A program made the position numbers and the translations under genes. A stretch of DNA of 64,000 nt, taken from the NCBI GenBank assembly GCA_963807225.1, contig CAWEAD010000005.1, forward strand, positions 558,001-622,000. The letters run 5' to 3'. The notes beneath the pieces were generated by a model. That model was given only the letters and a program-made list of their open reading frames with translations. It had not been told where the DNA came from and ran no database searches. Positions 9,012-17,365 of the stretch are shown piece by piece. The stretch is from JAGVGT01 sp963807225. Lineage in GTDB: Bacteria; Desulfobacterota; Desulfobulbia; Desulfobulbales; JAGXFP01. How positions within the stretch are numbered: the first letter of the stretch is position 1; the number at the start of each line of letters is the position of its first letter.

Positions 9012-9497
9012 ATGAAGAAATTATTGATCGTTACCGCACTAGTTGGCAGTTTGGGGCTGGTAGGCTATCAAGTTGCGTCGGCCCAGACGGATAGCCCTGG
9101 CGGTGGTTACGGCCCGGGTTACGGTTATTGCGGCAATTATGGCTACGGTGGTCAGGGTTACAGTGGCCAAGGCTACAGTGACGAAGACAATGCCAACATC
9201 GGCAAATTTCGTGATGAAACAGTCGATCTCCGCAAGGATCTGGCGGTCAAGCGCGCTGAATTAAGAGCCCTGGATCGACAGGACAACCCAGATGCCAAAA
9301 GGATAGCCGAGTTGACCGGAGAAATTTTCGATCTGCAAACCAAACTCGACAAGATCGCCGAGAAATACAAGTTGAACAAGATCGGCCCCCGTTCCGGTTA
9401 CGGCCCTGGCATGGGTTATGGACCAGGCATGGGCTACGGCCCCGGCATGATGGGATACGGCGGCAGGGGTTATGGCCGCCACATGATGGACTGGTAA
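9012..9497 (+). CDS. Periplasmic ZraP/CpxP-like metal-binding protein, Gly/Tyr/Met-rich
   Basis: 161 residues from ATG 9012, set by a perfect AGGAGG at 9001-9006; an earlier in-frame start at 8994 lies upstream of that site. The N-terminus MKKLLIVTALVGSLGLVGYQ is a signal peptide ending VASA-QT. The core (~55-120) is a charged two-helix segment (FRDETVDLRKDLAVKRAELR and later LTGEIFDLQTKLDKIAEKY), the pattern of the zinc resistance-associated / Spy-CpxP periplasmic sensors. The flanks are repeats of GYG, and the C-terminal GYGPGM is repeated three times before a His/Met tail, likely metal binding. It is followed by a SHOCT membrane protein with a similar GMGYGNGMG stretch; the two probably act together in envelope metal stress. 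Confidence 0.75.
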   Translation: MKKLLIVTALVGSLGLVGYQVASAQTDSPGGGYGPGYGYCGNYGYGGQGYSGQGYSDEDNANIGKFRDETVDLRKDLAVKRAELRALDRQDNPDAKRIAELTGEIFDLQTKLDKIAEKYKLNKIGPRSGYGPGMGYGPGMGYGPGMMGYGGRGYGRHMMDW

Positions 9498-9539
9498 CAG
9501 TCCAACTCTTTCTTCCTCCCTCTCCCTCTCACCTGAACG

Positions 9540-9566
9540 GGCCCCGTCGACACATTCGGCGGGGCC
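9540..9566 (+). terminator. Strong GC hairpin after the ZraP-like gene
   Basis: A ten-pair stem (9540-9549 with 9557-9566, one G-U) and 7-nt loop. It is followed by TGGCTGTTT, not a full U-run, so it may terminate partially and set the ratio of the ZraP-like protein to the downstream SHOCT protein. Confidence 0.45.
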
Positions 9567-9639
9567 TGGCTGTTTCATCGAACCGTTGCGGGAAGAAAGG
9601 GAAGGCTATCGGCGATTATGATTCCCATGGAGGTAATTT

Positions 9640-9888
9640 ATGATGAACTGGATGTTCGGCAATTATGGCATGGGTTACGGTAATGGTATGGGCATCTTCA
9701 TGATCTTCTTCTGGTTCCTGATCATTCTGGGAATCTTCCTGTTGATCAAGGCCCTGTTGGGTTCAGGGAATAAGGAAACAAAAGCGGAACAGAAAGAGGA
9801 CTCCGCCGAGGAAATCCTCAAAAAACGATATGCACGGGGTGAGATCAGCGAGGAAGATTTCCGGAAGATGAGGGAAAACCTGCGTTAA
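9640..9888 (+). CDS. SHOCT-domain membrane protein (82 aa)
   Basis: A short Met/Gly-rich N-terminus (MMNWMFGNYGMGYGNGMG) precedes one transmembrane segment at ~19-41 (IFMIFFWFLIILGIFLLI). A charged linker and a C-terminal SHOCT motif follow (AEEILKKRYARGEISEEDF). SHOCT domains are short oligomerisation or tethering modules commonly ending small membrane proteins. The ribosome binding site is GGAGG, 6 nt before the ATG. It sits 142 bp after the ZraP-like gene on the same strand, separated by a hairpin. Confidence 0.8.
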   Translation: MMNWMFGNYGMGYGNGMGIFMIFFWFLIILGIFLLIKALLGSGNKETKAEQKEDSAEEILKKRYARGEISEEDFRKMRENLR

Positions 9889-9935
9889 GAGACCGGGTAG
9901 ATCCTGGTTTCCCCTAAGGGCCGGAGCCAGAGCGA

Positions 9936-10367
9936 TTACTCCGGCAGGCCGGCCGAACCCTCCATTGAGACGGCCATGGCCCTAACCGGACAGACCGCGA
10001 CGCAGAGTCCGCAGCCGGTACATTTATCCAGGTCGAAAATCACTCCCATGTCGGGGCGATGGATGGAAAGCGCCCCGGTGGGGCAGATTCCGGTGCAGGC
10101 CCCGCACTGGAAGCACTTGTCATCGTCGCGGCGAATACCGGCCGCCACCCGTTCCACCTGCACTCCGAAGTCCTTGAGGTACTGAATGCCCTGGTCGACC
10201 TTGGTCTTGTGACCCATCAACTCCAGGACCATCACCCCTTCCTGTTGCAGATTGATATCGGCTCTGAGAATATTGAACTCGATCCCGTATTTCTTGACCA
10301 GCGTGCAGATGATCGGCTGATCGATGGTTTCCTTGGGGAACTTCAGGACATAAATCCGGTTTGACAT
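9936..10367 (-). CDS. NIL-domain 4Fe-4S ferredoxin
   Basis: 143 residues. The N-terminal ~75 are a NIL (ACT-like) domain, the ligand-sensing module also found at the C-terminus of MetN methionine importers (LKFPKETIDQPIICTLVKKY). The C-terminal part holds two [4Fe-4S] motifs, CFQCGACTGICP and CTGCGLCVAVCP. In anaerobes this architecture is linked to sulfide-dependent homocysteine formation, together with a DUF39 protein. That partner is not in the window, so the role in homocysteine or methionine metabolism is inferred from the family. The gene is monocistronic; its 5' leader contains a possible structured segment (see findings). Confidence 0.85.
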   Translation of the reverse strand: MSNRIYVLKFPKETIDQPIICTLVKKYGIEFNILRADINLQQEGVMVLELMGHKTKVDQGIQYLKDFGVQVERVAAGIRRDDDKCFQCGACTGICPTGALSIHRPDMGVIFDLDKCTGCGLCVAVCPVRAMAVSMEGSAGLPE

Positions 10368-10533
10368 GGCGCTTTACCTCGAAAATCTTAAGCGCTCACA
10401 GGATCCAAAACAGCTTTGTCAGAAACCCGCCCGCATACCGCAGTACAGCTCGCGGGTCCCTGTCGCGCATCTGGAGCACCCTGCAATCGCTTACAGTTTA
10501 GGGGATAGAGATACGTTGGAAACTCCCCCGTGT

Positions 10534-11097
10534 TTACTTAAAGAAAATCTTATCTAGTTCAGCCATCAACACCTCGACCGGACGATCGGTGGAGATGGTC
10601 AGGAGCTGGGATTCGTCAAGTTCCGTGGGCTCCTCGAAACGGAGCTTCTGGACCTGCAGGATCTCCAAGCGCCCGTCCGAGACGGCCTGCGGGTCGGCGT
10701 CACGCAGGCGCAACCTTCTTTTTACCTCTTCCTCGGGACAAATGCACTGGACAAAATGTAACGGAGTATTCAGCTTCTCAGCCCAGCTCCTGACCCGGTC
10801 CCGTTCACCCCGGTTCTGGTAGGAGGCATCAAGCAGCACCGACCGGCCGTTCCGCAGTTCGTCAGCAGCCCTGCGCAAGAGTTCATCATAGGTCAGCCGG
10901 CTGAACTCCGGGGTGTAAATGCCCTGGTCGGCTCCAGCCCCCCGGCCGTTGGCGGCCGCGGCCCCGGCCAGTTCCTTGCGGACCCGGTCGGAGTTGAGAT
11001 GGACGAAGTTATGGAGTGCCGCCCAGGCCTCGGCCAGGTAGCTCTTGCCGCTGGCGATCAGGCCGAAGAAGACCCAGACATCAGGTTGCCTGGGCAT
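10534..11097 (-). CDS. AAA-type P-loop kinase-like ATPase (COG0645-like)
   Basis: 187 residues from ATG 11097 (a longer frame to 11235 lacks family similarity). Walker A is GLIASGKSY near the N-terminus; later LLDASYQNRGERD resembles the base-handling segment of chloramphenicol/zeta-toxin-like kinases. In many proteobacteria this domain is the C-terminal half of a single ~520-aa protein whose N-terminal half is an aminoglycoside-phosphotransferase-like kinase. Here the two halves are separate frames overlapping by 17 bp, with the upstream gene encoding the other half. This could be natural gene fission with translational coupling, or a single-base error. The substrate is unknown. Confidence 0.7.
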   Translation of the reverse strand: MPRQPDVWVFFGLIASGKSYLAEAWAALHNFVHLNSDRVRKELAGAAAANGRGAGADQGIYTPEFSRLTYDELLRRAADELRNGRSVLLDASYQNRGERDRVRSWAEKLNTPLHFVQCICPEEEVKRRLRLRDADPQAVSDGRLEILQVQKLRFEEPTELDESQLLTISTDRPVEVLMAELDKIFFK

Positions 11098-12097
11098 AGC
11101 GCTCCGCCAACTGGAAATAGCGGGCGGCCTGGGCCATGCTGGCCGCCTTGGTTGCTTCGTCGACTTCCGGGGCATGGGCGGTGAAAAGGCCGATTTTGCC
11201 GCGCACGTATGCCCGATAACATTTATAGAAATCAAGCATCAGAGGTAATTCCCGATCACCCGAGCGGTCGACAAAACCGCTAATAAAGTGGTGCGACAGT
11301 TCGGGCAGATCGTGATAGTCCAGATCCATGGCCAGGAAGGCCACATCACTGGCCACGTCGCAATAGCGAAAACGCTCGTTGAACTCGATGCAGTCGAAAA
11401 TCTGGATCGGTTCACCCAGGCAGATATTGGCCGAATAGAGATCGCCGTGGCAGTCGCGAATCCGGTCCGCACCGATGCGGGAGTCGAACAGCTCGCTCAA
11501 CTCCAGAAACCCTCGGGCATAATCAGAGATGGTCTTGAACTGCCGGGCACTCAAGGCCGGGCAACCGACAAAACCTTCAGTCTGCTGGAAGTTCTCCAGG
11601 ACGTTGACCGCCACTGCCTCGGAGGTACCGAATTTACCCAGTTCCACTCCTCCGGCCGCTTTCTCGTAAAAGGGCACCAGGATCTCGATAATGTGGTCGA
11701 CCATTTCACTGTTCAGTTGGCCGGCCGCGATAACCTTGCCCATCATACGCTCTTCGTCCAGCCGGCCCATCTTGACCGCATAATCCACCGCTTCTCCATC
11801 ACCATCGATGGCAAATTTTCCGTCCTCGCCAGTGATGGTCACCACCCCCAAATAGAGATCGGGACACAGGCGCCGGTTCAATTCCACTTCCCGGCCGCAG
11901 AAGTAGCGCCGCTTTTCAAGTGTGGTGAAATCGAGAAAGCCGAAGTTGACCGGCTTCTTGATCTTGTAGACAAAATCGCCGGCCAGGAGGACAAAGGAAA
12001 TGTGGGTCTGGACCAACCGTACCTCGGCGGCCGCATGGGGGTAGAGCTCGGGACGCAGCAGGGCGCGAATGAAATCGGGCAGGTTCTCTGAGGTCAT
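11081..12097 (-). CDS. Aminoglycoside phosphotransferase-like kinase (COG2187-like)
   Basis: 338 residues from ATG 12097, preceded by GGAG and 4 bp after the cmk stop; a start at 12121 would overlap cmk. It shows the phosphotransferase fold: a lysine strand (FVYKIKKPVNFGFLDF), the Brenner-type catalytic loop HGDLYSANICL with the catalytic Asp, and the metal-binding FDCIEFN. Despite the family name, no antibiotic-resistance role is established for this group. It overlaps by 17 bp the ATPase gene that is normally fused to it, and forms an operon with hisC-cmk. Confidence 0.78.
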   Translation of the reverse strand: MTSENLPDFIRALLRPELYPHAAAEVRLVQTHISFVLLAGDFVYKIKKPVNFGFLDFTTLEKRRYFCGREVELNRRLCPDLYLGVVTITGEDGKFAIDGDGEAVDYAVKMGRLDEERMMGKVIAAGQLNSEMVDHIIEILVPFYEKAAGGVELGKFGTSEAVAVNVLENFQQTEGFVGCPALSARQFKTISDYARGFLELSELFDSRIGADRIRDCHGDLYSANICLGEPIQIFDCIEFNERFRYCDVASDVAFLAMDLDYHDLPELSHHFISGFVDRSGDRELPLMLDFYKCYRAYVRGKIGLFTAHAPEVDEATKAASMAQAARYFQLAERYAQAT

Positions 12098-12101
12098 GGA
12101 A

Positions 12102-12782
12102 TCAACTCCGGCTATTGGCATTACTGATGACCCGGCGCATGAAGGCTACCACCTCTTCGATCCCCATCCGGGACGAATCGACGAGCACGGCGTCATCTGC
12201 CGGTTTCAGGGGGGCCAGGGCCCGACTGCTGTCGGCCCGGTCCCTCTCTATAATCTGGGCCAGGATCTCACGCGCGTCCACCTGCTGGCCCTGGGCTCGC
12301 AACTGCGCCACCCGCCGCCGAACCCGCTCTTCCGGGCTGGCATCCAGGAAGAATTTGTGGACGGCGGCGGGAAAGACCACGGTGCCCATGTCACGGCCCT
12401 CGGCCACCACTTCGCCCCGGTTGCCGATCTGTCGCTGCAGTTCGGTGAGGCGTTTTCGGACCATGGGTAAAGCAGAGACCCGGGAGGCCAGCATAGCCAT
12501 CTCCGGGGTGCGAATGGCGGAGGAGATATCCTCGCCGTTCAACACCACTCCAGTCTCACCGTTGACGGCCACCAGATTAAGATCAAACCCGGCCAGCAAC
12601 CCGGCCAGTTCAGGGCTTTCTTCCGGCGGCAGCCCGGCCCGCTGCACGACCAAACCCACGGCCCGATACATGGCCCCGGTATCCAGGTAGGCATAGCTCA
12701 GCACCCGGGCCAGTTCCCGGCTGATGGTACTTTTCCCGGCCCCGCTCGGACCGTCGATGGTGATTATGGACTCGCCGGACAT
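12102..12782 (-). CDS. cmk: Cytidylate kinase
   Basis: 226 residues, the usual length. Phosphorylates CMP and dCMP with ATP. P-loop IDGPSGAGKST at the N-terminus, then YLDTGAMYRA (CMP binding), EGRDMGTVVFP and the LID-like RRVAQLR. The ATG overlaps the hisC stop by 1 bp (ATGA), indicating translational coupling. In many deltaproteobacteria cmk precedes rpsA; here rpsA is 19 kb away. Confidence 0.96.
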   Translation of the reverse strand: MSGESIITIDGPSGAGKSTISRELARVLSYAYLDTGAMYRAVGLVVQRAGLPPEESPELAGLLAGFDLNLVAVNGETGVVLNGEDISSAIRTPEMAMLASRVSALPMVRKRLTELQRQIGNRGEVVAEGRDMGTVVFPAAVHKFFLDASPEERVRRRVAQLRAQGQQVDAREILAQIIERDRADSSRALAPLKPADDAVLVDSSRMGIEEVVAFMRRVISNANSRS

Positions 12783-13936
12783 CAGGCCGCTTCCGGCGCC
12801 GCCAGGATCTGCGCCATGGTCTTGACCAGCCGCCGATTTTCCTCGGTGGTCCCCACGGTAATGCGGATATAGCCGGGATAGCCATAGGCATTCATCGGTC
12901 TGATGATGACGCCCCGTCTGAGCATCTCTTCGTAAAATTTTCGGCCGTCACGTCGCACGTCGACCAGAAAGAAGTTGGTATGGGTATCAAAGACCCGGCA
13001 GCCCAGGGTACTGATCTCCCGGGCCAGCCAGGCGATGGACTCACCGGTGTGGTCCAGGGTCAACCGGTAATGCTCGTCATCGTCAAGAGCCGCCAGGGCG
13101 CCGACCTGAGCCGGCAGGTTGACGTTGAAGGGCTGGCGTACTCGATTTAGGTAACCGGCCAGTTCCCGATTCATTAATCCATAGCCGATCCGCAGCCCGG
13201 CCAGACCGTAAGCTTTGGAGAAAGTCCGTAAACCCACCACCGGTGTTCGGTTCTCCAGATAGCGGCGGACATCGATCCGTCCAGAATGGTTGACAAAATC
13301 GACATAAGCCTCATCCAGGACCACGATGACCTGCTCCGGCACCCGAGCCAGGAAAGATTCGAATTCCTCCCGGCCGAAAATGGTGCCGGTGGGATTGTTG
13401 GGGTTGTCAAGAAAGATCAGCCGGGTCCGCTCGTTGACCTGGGCCAGGATCCCCTCCAGATCGTGCACCAGCCCCAGCGCCTCGCCACCGCCGTTACTGG
13501 TTAGCGCCGCCTCCGGGGCGATTTCTTTCAGGGGCACCACCCGGTTGACCCCGCCCCGGGCCTGGACCATGGTCTGGTAGACCAGGAAGGTGGGCTGGCT
13601 GGTAACCACTTCGTCTCCCGGTTCCAGGAAGGCGGCGATCAGCAGTTCGATCACCTCGTTGGAACCGTTGCCGAAGACCAGCTCTTCGGGCGCCACCCCC
13701 AGCATCTCGGCAAGACGGTGGCTCAGATAATAGTTGCTGCCGTCCGGGTAGCGATGCAACTTGGTCAGGGCGGCGCCGATCGCCGCCATCGCCTTGGGCG
13801 AGGGACCGAGGGCATTCTCGTTGGAAGCCAGCTTGATCGATCCGGTGATGCCGTACTCCCGTTCCAGTTCCTCGATGGGCTTGCCGGGAGGATAGGGCAC
13901 CAGATTGCGGATATTTTCGGAGACCTTGAGTTTCAT
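12782..13936 (-). CDS. hisC: Histidinol-phosphate aminotransferase
   Basis: 384 residues. PLP-dependent fold type I aminotransferase converting histidinol phosphate to imidazole-acetol phosphate and back. It starts MKLKVSENIRNLVPYPPGKP, has SNENALGPSPKA, the NPNNPTG loop, DEAYVDF, and the PLP lysine in RTFSKAYGLAGLRIGYG. No other his gene is adjacent. It follows gatA by 10 bp and overlaps cmk, so it is part of the gatA-hisC-cmk operon. Confidence 0.94.
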   Translation of the reverse strand: MKLKVSENIRNLVPYPPGKPIEELEREYGITGSIKLASNENALGPSPKAMAAIGAALTKLHRYPDGSNYYLSHRLAEMLGVAPEELVFGNGSNEVIELLIAAFLEPGDEVVTSQPTFLVYQTMVQARGGVNRVVPLKEIAPEAALTSNGGGEALGLVHDLEGILAQVNERTRLIFLDNPNNPTGTIFGREEFESFLARVPEQVIVVLDEAYVDFVNHSGRIDVRRYLENRTPVVGLRTFSKAYGLAGLRIGYGLMNRELAGYLNRVRQPFNVNLPAQVGALAALDDDEHYRLTLDHTGESIAWLAREISTLGCRVFDTHTNFFLVDVRRDGRKFYEEMLRRGVIIRPMNAYGYPGYIRITVGTTEENRRLVKTMAQILAAPEAA

Positions 13937-13946
13937 GACCAGTTTT

Positions 13947-15407
13947 TTAATCCAGAGTGGGTTTGCGGCTGCCCAGTCCCAGCGCCTGTTCCAGGCTGAA
14001 GGCGGCCTGCAGTAGTTTTTCCTCAGCGAAATGCGGCCCCTGAAGCTGCAGGCCTATGGGCAGGCCGGCGGAGCTGAAGCCGCAGGGTACCGAGAGACAG
14101 GGCACCCCGGCCAGATTGGAGGAAATGGTCAGGACGTCGGAAAGATACATGCTCAAAGGGTCGTCGATCTTCTCGCCGATCCGCCAGGCTGGGGTGGGAG
14201 CAACCGGCGAAGCCAGGACATCGCACTTTTCGAAAGCCGCCCTGAAGTCATTAACGATCAGGGTCCGCACTTGCAGGGCCTTGCGATAATATGCGTCATA
14301 GTAACCGGAGGAAAGGGCGTAGGTGCCGATCATGATCCGTCGCTTGACCTCGGCTCCGAACCCCTCGGAGCGGCTCAGCTGGAACATCTCCAGAAGCGAG
14401 TCGGGGTCGGCGGTCCGATGTCCGAATCGGACTCCGTCATAACGGGCCAGGTTGGAGCTGGCCTCGGCCGGGGCAATGACATAGTAGGCAGCCACCCCGT
14501 AACCGGTATGGGGCAGGGTAACCTCAACCACTTCAGCGCCGGACTGCCTGAGGGCCTCGATACCGTCGCGCACCACCCTTTCCACCTCGGGGTCAAGCCC
14601 TTCCTCGAAATATTCCCGGGGGATGCCGATCTTCAAGCCCTTGACCCCGGCATCCAGAGAGGCCGGATAGTCGGCCACCGGCCGGGCGACCGAAGTGGAA
14701 TCGCGTCGGTCATGGCCACTGATCAGCTTGAGCAGGATGGCGCAGTCGCGCACGTCCTTAGTAATCGGTCCCAGCTGATCCAATGAGGAAGCGTAGGCGA
14801 TCAGGCCGTAGCGGGAAACCCGGCCATAGGTGGGCTTCAAGCCCACCACCCCGCAATGGGATGCGGGTTGGCGGATCGAACCGCCGGTATCGGAACCGAG
14901 CGAAGCGACACATTCGTCGGCCGCCACCGCCGCCGCCGAACCGCCGCTGGAGCCGCCGCAGATATGGTCCAACGCCCAGGGATTGTGAGGAGTACCGAAG
15001 GCGCAGGTTTCGTTGGAAGAACCCATGGCGAACTCATCCATGGCGAGCTTGCCGAGGATCACCGCTCCCGCCGCCTTCAGGGCGGCAACCGGGGTGGCAT
15101 CGTAGGGCGGGACGAAATCTTCCAGCATTCGCGAGCCGCAGGTGGTGCGCAAACCCTTGGTGCAGACGATATCCTTCAGGGCCAGGGGAATGCCGCAGAG
15201 TTCTCCGGCCAGTCCGGCCGCCCGTTGCCGATCGGCCGTCGCGGCCTGGGCCAGGGCGCCCTCCCGATCCAGGGTGACAAAGGCGCCCACGCGCTCCTCG
15301 ACCCGGTCGATCCTGGACAGAAAAGCCTTAGTAACCTCTATCGCCGTGATTTCGCCATTAGCAAGAAGTTCCTGCAGAGCGTGGATGGTAAGTGCCTGAA
15401 TCTCCAT
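13947..15407 (-). CDS. gatA: Glu-tRNA(Gln)/Asp-tRNA(Asn) amidotransferase subunit A
   Basis: 486 residues, the usual length for GatA. Amidase-signature enzyme that releases ammonia from glutamine for GatB. The signature GGSSGGSAAAVAA and the Ser-cisSer-Lys triad region (KDIVC...GSDTGGSIRQPA) are visible. It works with GatC, encoded just upstream on the same strand; gatB is not in the window. A strong intrinsic terminator sits between gatC and gatA, ending about 14 bp before this ATG, so gatA expression probably depends on read-through or regulated anti-termination. The ribosome binding site (GTGAGAG) is mediocre. Confidence 0.96.
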   Translation of the reverse strand: MEIQALTIHALQELLANGEITAIEVTKAFLSRIDRVEERVGAFVTLDREGALAQAATADRQRAAGLAGELCGIPLALKDIVCTKGLRTTCGSRMLEDFVPPYDATPVAALKAAGAVILGKLAMDEFAMGSSNETCAFGTPHNPWALDHICGGSSGGSAAAVAADECVASLGSDTGGSIRQPASHCGVVGLKPTYGRVSRYGLIAYASSLDQLGPITKDVRDCAILLKLISGHDRRDSTSVARPVADYPASLDAGVKGLKIGIPREYFEEGLDPEVERVVRDGIEALRQSGAEVVEVTLPHTGYGVAAYYVIAPAEASSNLARYDGVRFGHRTADPDSLLEMFQLSRSEGFGAEVKRRIMIGTYALSSGYYDAYYRKALQVRTLIVNDFRAAFEKCDVLASPVAPTPAWRIGEKIDDPLSMYLSDVLTISSNLAGVPCLSVPCGFSSAGLPIGLQLQGPHFAEEKLLQAAFSLEQALGLGSRKPTLD

Positions 15408-15420
15408 ATTCTCTCACCAC

Positions 15421-15456
15421 AAAAAAACAGCGGATCCAGCCGGGCCGGGATCCGCT
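15421..15456 (-). terminator. Intrinsic terminator between gatC and gatA
   Basis: Minus strand: AGCGGATCC (15456-15448) pairs perfectly with GGATCCGCT (15437-15429) around a 10-nt GC-rich loop, then G and seven T (15427-15421). It ends about 14 nt upstream of the gatA ATG. A textbook terminator placed inside an operon whose products must be made together, so an attenuator or transcript-processing site is plausible. Confidence 0.85.
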
Positions 15457-15501
15457 TAATCCGGTTGTTGTGCGACTGGCAGAACCAGGCGCTAGGCCGC
15501 T

Positions 15502-15786
15502 TCAAATTACTTTGGGAACCACGAAGGCGACGCCGTTTTGCGAAGGCCCGTTGGCCAGAGCCTCTTCCCGGGGGAGAGACGCGGCCGGTTCATCTTCCCG
15601 GAAGGCGTTGACGATGGCGATCGCGTGAGTGGTGGGCGCCACCGTAGCAGTGTCCAGTTCGTTTAGCTTATCAACATAGGAGAGAATCCGGTCCAGCTGA
15701 CCGGCCATCTCCAGCGCCTCGTCGTCTGCCAACTGCAGACGGGCCAGACGGGCTACATATTGCACTTCTTCCAGAGAGATCTTCAT
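15502..15786 (-). CDS. gatC: Glu-tRNA(Gln)/Asp-tRNA(Asn) amidotransferase subunit C
   Basis: 94 residues, standard for GatC. It begins MKISLEEVQYVARLARLQLA and ends with the conserved extended tail (REDEPAASLPREEALANGPS then FVVPKVI), the belt that wraps GatA and GatB. First gene of the minus-strand cluster; the 250 bp upstream holds no recognised gene and probably the promoter. Confidence 0.95.
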   Translation of the reverse strand: MKISLEEVQYVARLARLQLADDEALEMAGQLDRILSYVDKLNELDTATVAPTTHAIAIVNAFREDEPAASLPREEALANGPSQNGVAFVVPKVI

Positions 15787-16036
15787 GGGCTGAAGAATTA
15801 ACGTAAATGGATCGGCAAGTCAAACAATCTTGATGTTGATGGTCTCGCAAAAAACCTCGGGGCGGCAGAGCAAAAGTTCGATATACAAGTAAGTAGTGTA
15901 TTTTTTGAGATTGAGGCCGTACATACGATATGCCGAACGAGCAAAAATGCGCCACGACGCGATCGACCGGTTTATGCCCTTCGGGGTGCTTTTGGGGACG
16001 CCATCATCCTTTGGTTCGGCCAAGGGTGCCCGGTCC

Positions 16037-17104
16037 TCAGATATGCCAGCGGGGAGCATAGGCGCGACGCAGAACGGCCAACGATTCGGTACCAAGGTTA
16101 CCGGGAGCCCCGAACCGGGCCTCGGCCAGGGGGGATATCCGGTTTTCCAGATCGGGCAGAAAGGCCTCACCGGCCAACTCACCCAGGGAAGCGAGGACGC
16201 CATCCCGCAACCCCTGTAGACTGTAGCCGCCCTCCAGGGTCAGAATCAAGCGACCATCACATAATTCGTCGGCCAGTGCCTTGACAACCCGGGTCAGATA
16301 AGCAAAGCCGGCCTCGGTCACCGCCATGGTGCCCAAAGGGTCGCCGTGATAAATGTCATATCCGGCGGAAACCAGAATCATCTCGGGACGGTACTGACGG
16401 GCAATGGGGACCAGCACCTGGTTGAAAATCGCGGCATAGGCGGCATCGTTCATCCCACCGGAGAGAGGCACATTGAGATTAAAGCCTTCCCCGCGACCAC
16501 TTCCTTTTTCCTCCAGAGTGCCGGACCCTGGAAAATAGGGAAACATATGGGTGGAAAAATAAAGAACCCGGTCGCTCTTGTAAAAGGAGTTCTGGGTACC
16601 GTTGCCGTGATGAAGATCCCAATCGACTATCAGAATCCGCTGCAGGCCCAATTCATCCAGGGCGTAGGCGGACGCCACCGCCACGTTGTTGAACAGGCAG
16701 AACCCCTTGGCCCAACCCCTTTCGGCATGATGACCTGGCGGCCGCACCAGGGCGAAGGCATTGGCGGCAGACCCAGCGCAAACCTGCCGAGCCGCCTCAA
16801 TCACCGCGCCGGCGGCCAGACAAGCGGCCTCATATGAACGCGCCGATGTACTGGTGTCGGGATCGAGGGATTCGAAGGGATGTCCTGCCGTTGCGGCGAC
16901 CCTGGCCACGTGCTCTTCGGAATGGATCCGCAGCAAATCCAGCCGTTCGGCCGGAACCGGCGCGGGGAAAGACAGGTTCTGGCTGTCCATCAACGATCCC
17001 AGGCCTTCGTAAACTACCTCCAGTCGGCTGGAACTTTCCACATGGGCAAAGCCCGGATCATGCTCCAGGAATAGATCGCTTTTGAGAATCGCGGTTTTCA
17101 GCAC
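16037..17104 (-). CDS. Histone deacetylase-family amidohydrolase (class II HDAC-like)
   Basis: 355 residues from GTG 17104, chosen because GGTGGAG lies 6 nt upstream and the product then starts MLKTAILKSDLFLEHDPGFAH, as the family does. The longer frame to 17191 adds an unrelated N-terminus. Zinc hydrolase signatures: RPPGHHAERGWAKGFCLFNN (His-His charge relay), VDWDLHHGNGTQ (Zn Asp/His), SAGYDIYHGDPLG (Zn Asp) and LEGGYS. Bacterial members deacetylate acetylpolyamines, acetoin-utilisation enzymes or other small acyl amides; the substrate here cannot be told from sequence. Monocistronic. Confidence 0.9.
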   Translation of the reverse strand: MLKTAILKSDLFLEHDPGFAHVESSSRLEVVYEGLGSLMDSQNLSFPAPVPAERLDLLRIHSEEHVARVAATAGHPFESLDPDTSTSARSYEAACLAAGAVIEAARQVCAGSAANAFALVRPPGHHAERGWAKGFCLFNNVAVASAYALDELGLQRILIVDWDLHHGNGTQNSFYKSDRVLYFSTHMFPYFPGSGTLEEKGSGRGEGFNLNVPLSGGMNDAAYAAIFNQVLVPIARQYRPEMILVSAGYDIYHGDPLGTMAVTEAGFAYLTRVVKALADELCDGRLILTLEGGYSLQGLRDGVLASLGELAGEAFLPDLENRISPLAEARFGAPGNLGTESLAVLRRAYAPRWHI

Positions 17105-17365
17105 TTCTGACTCCACCCGATAATCCCTAGTCGTAGTGTAAACCCCCCAAAAAAACACAGGGAGTTTAGCTGCTTGTCCGCCGCAAGTCAACGGGCAACG
17201 GACTCGTCCGGAGAATTTCCCCCTACAAATAATCCAAATTTACTCCGACAGATTATGGTATGTTTGCACCATTTAGTTTTTTCTAACTAATATCGAGCTA
17301 CTTTGGGGCATTCTCAACTATACTTTTGTTACAGGAAATAATAATTTAACCAGTGACGCATACAA

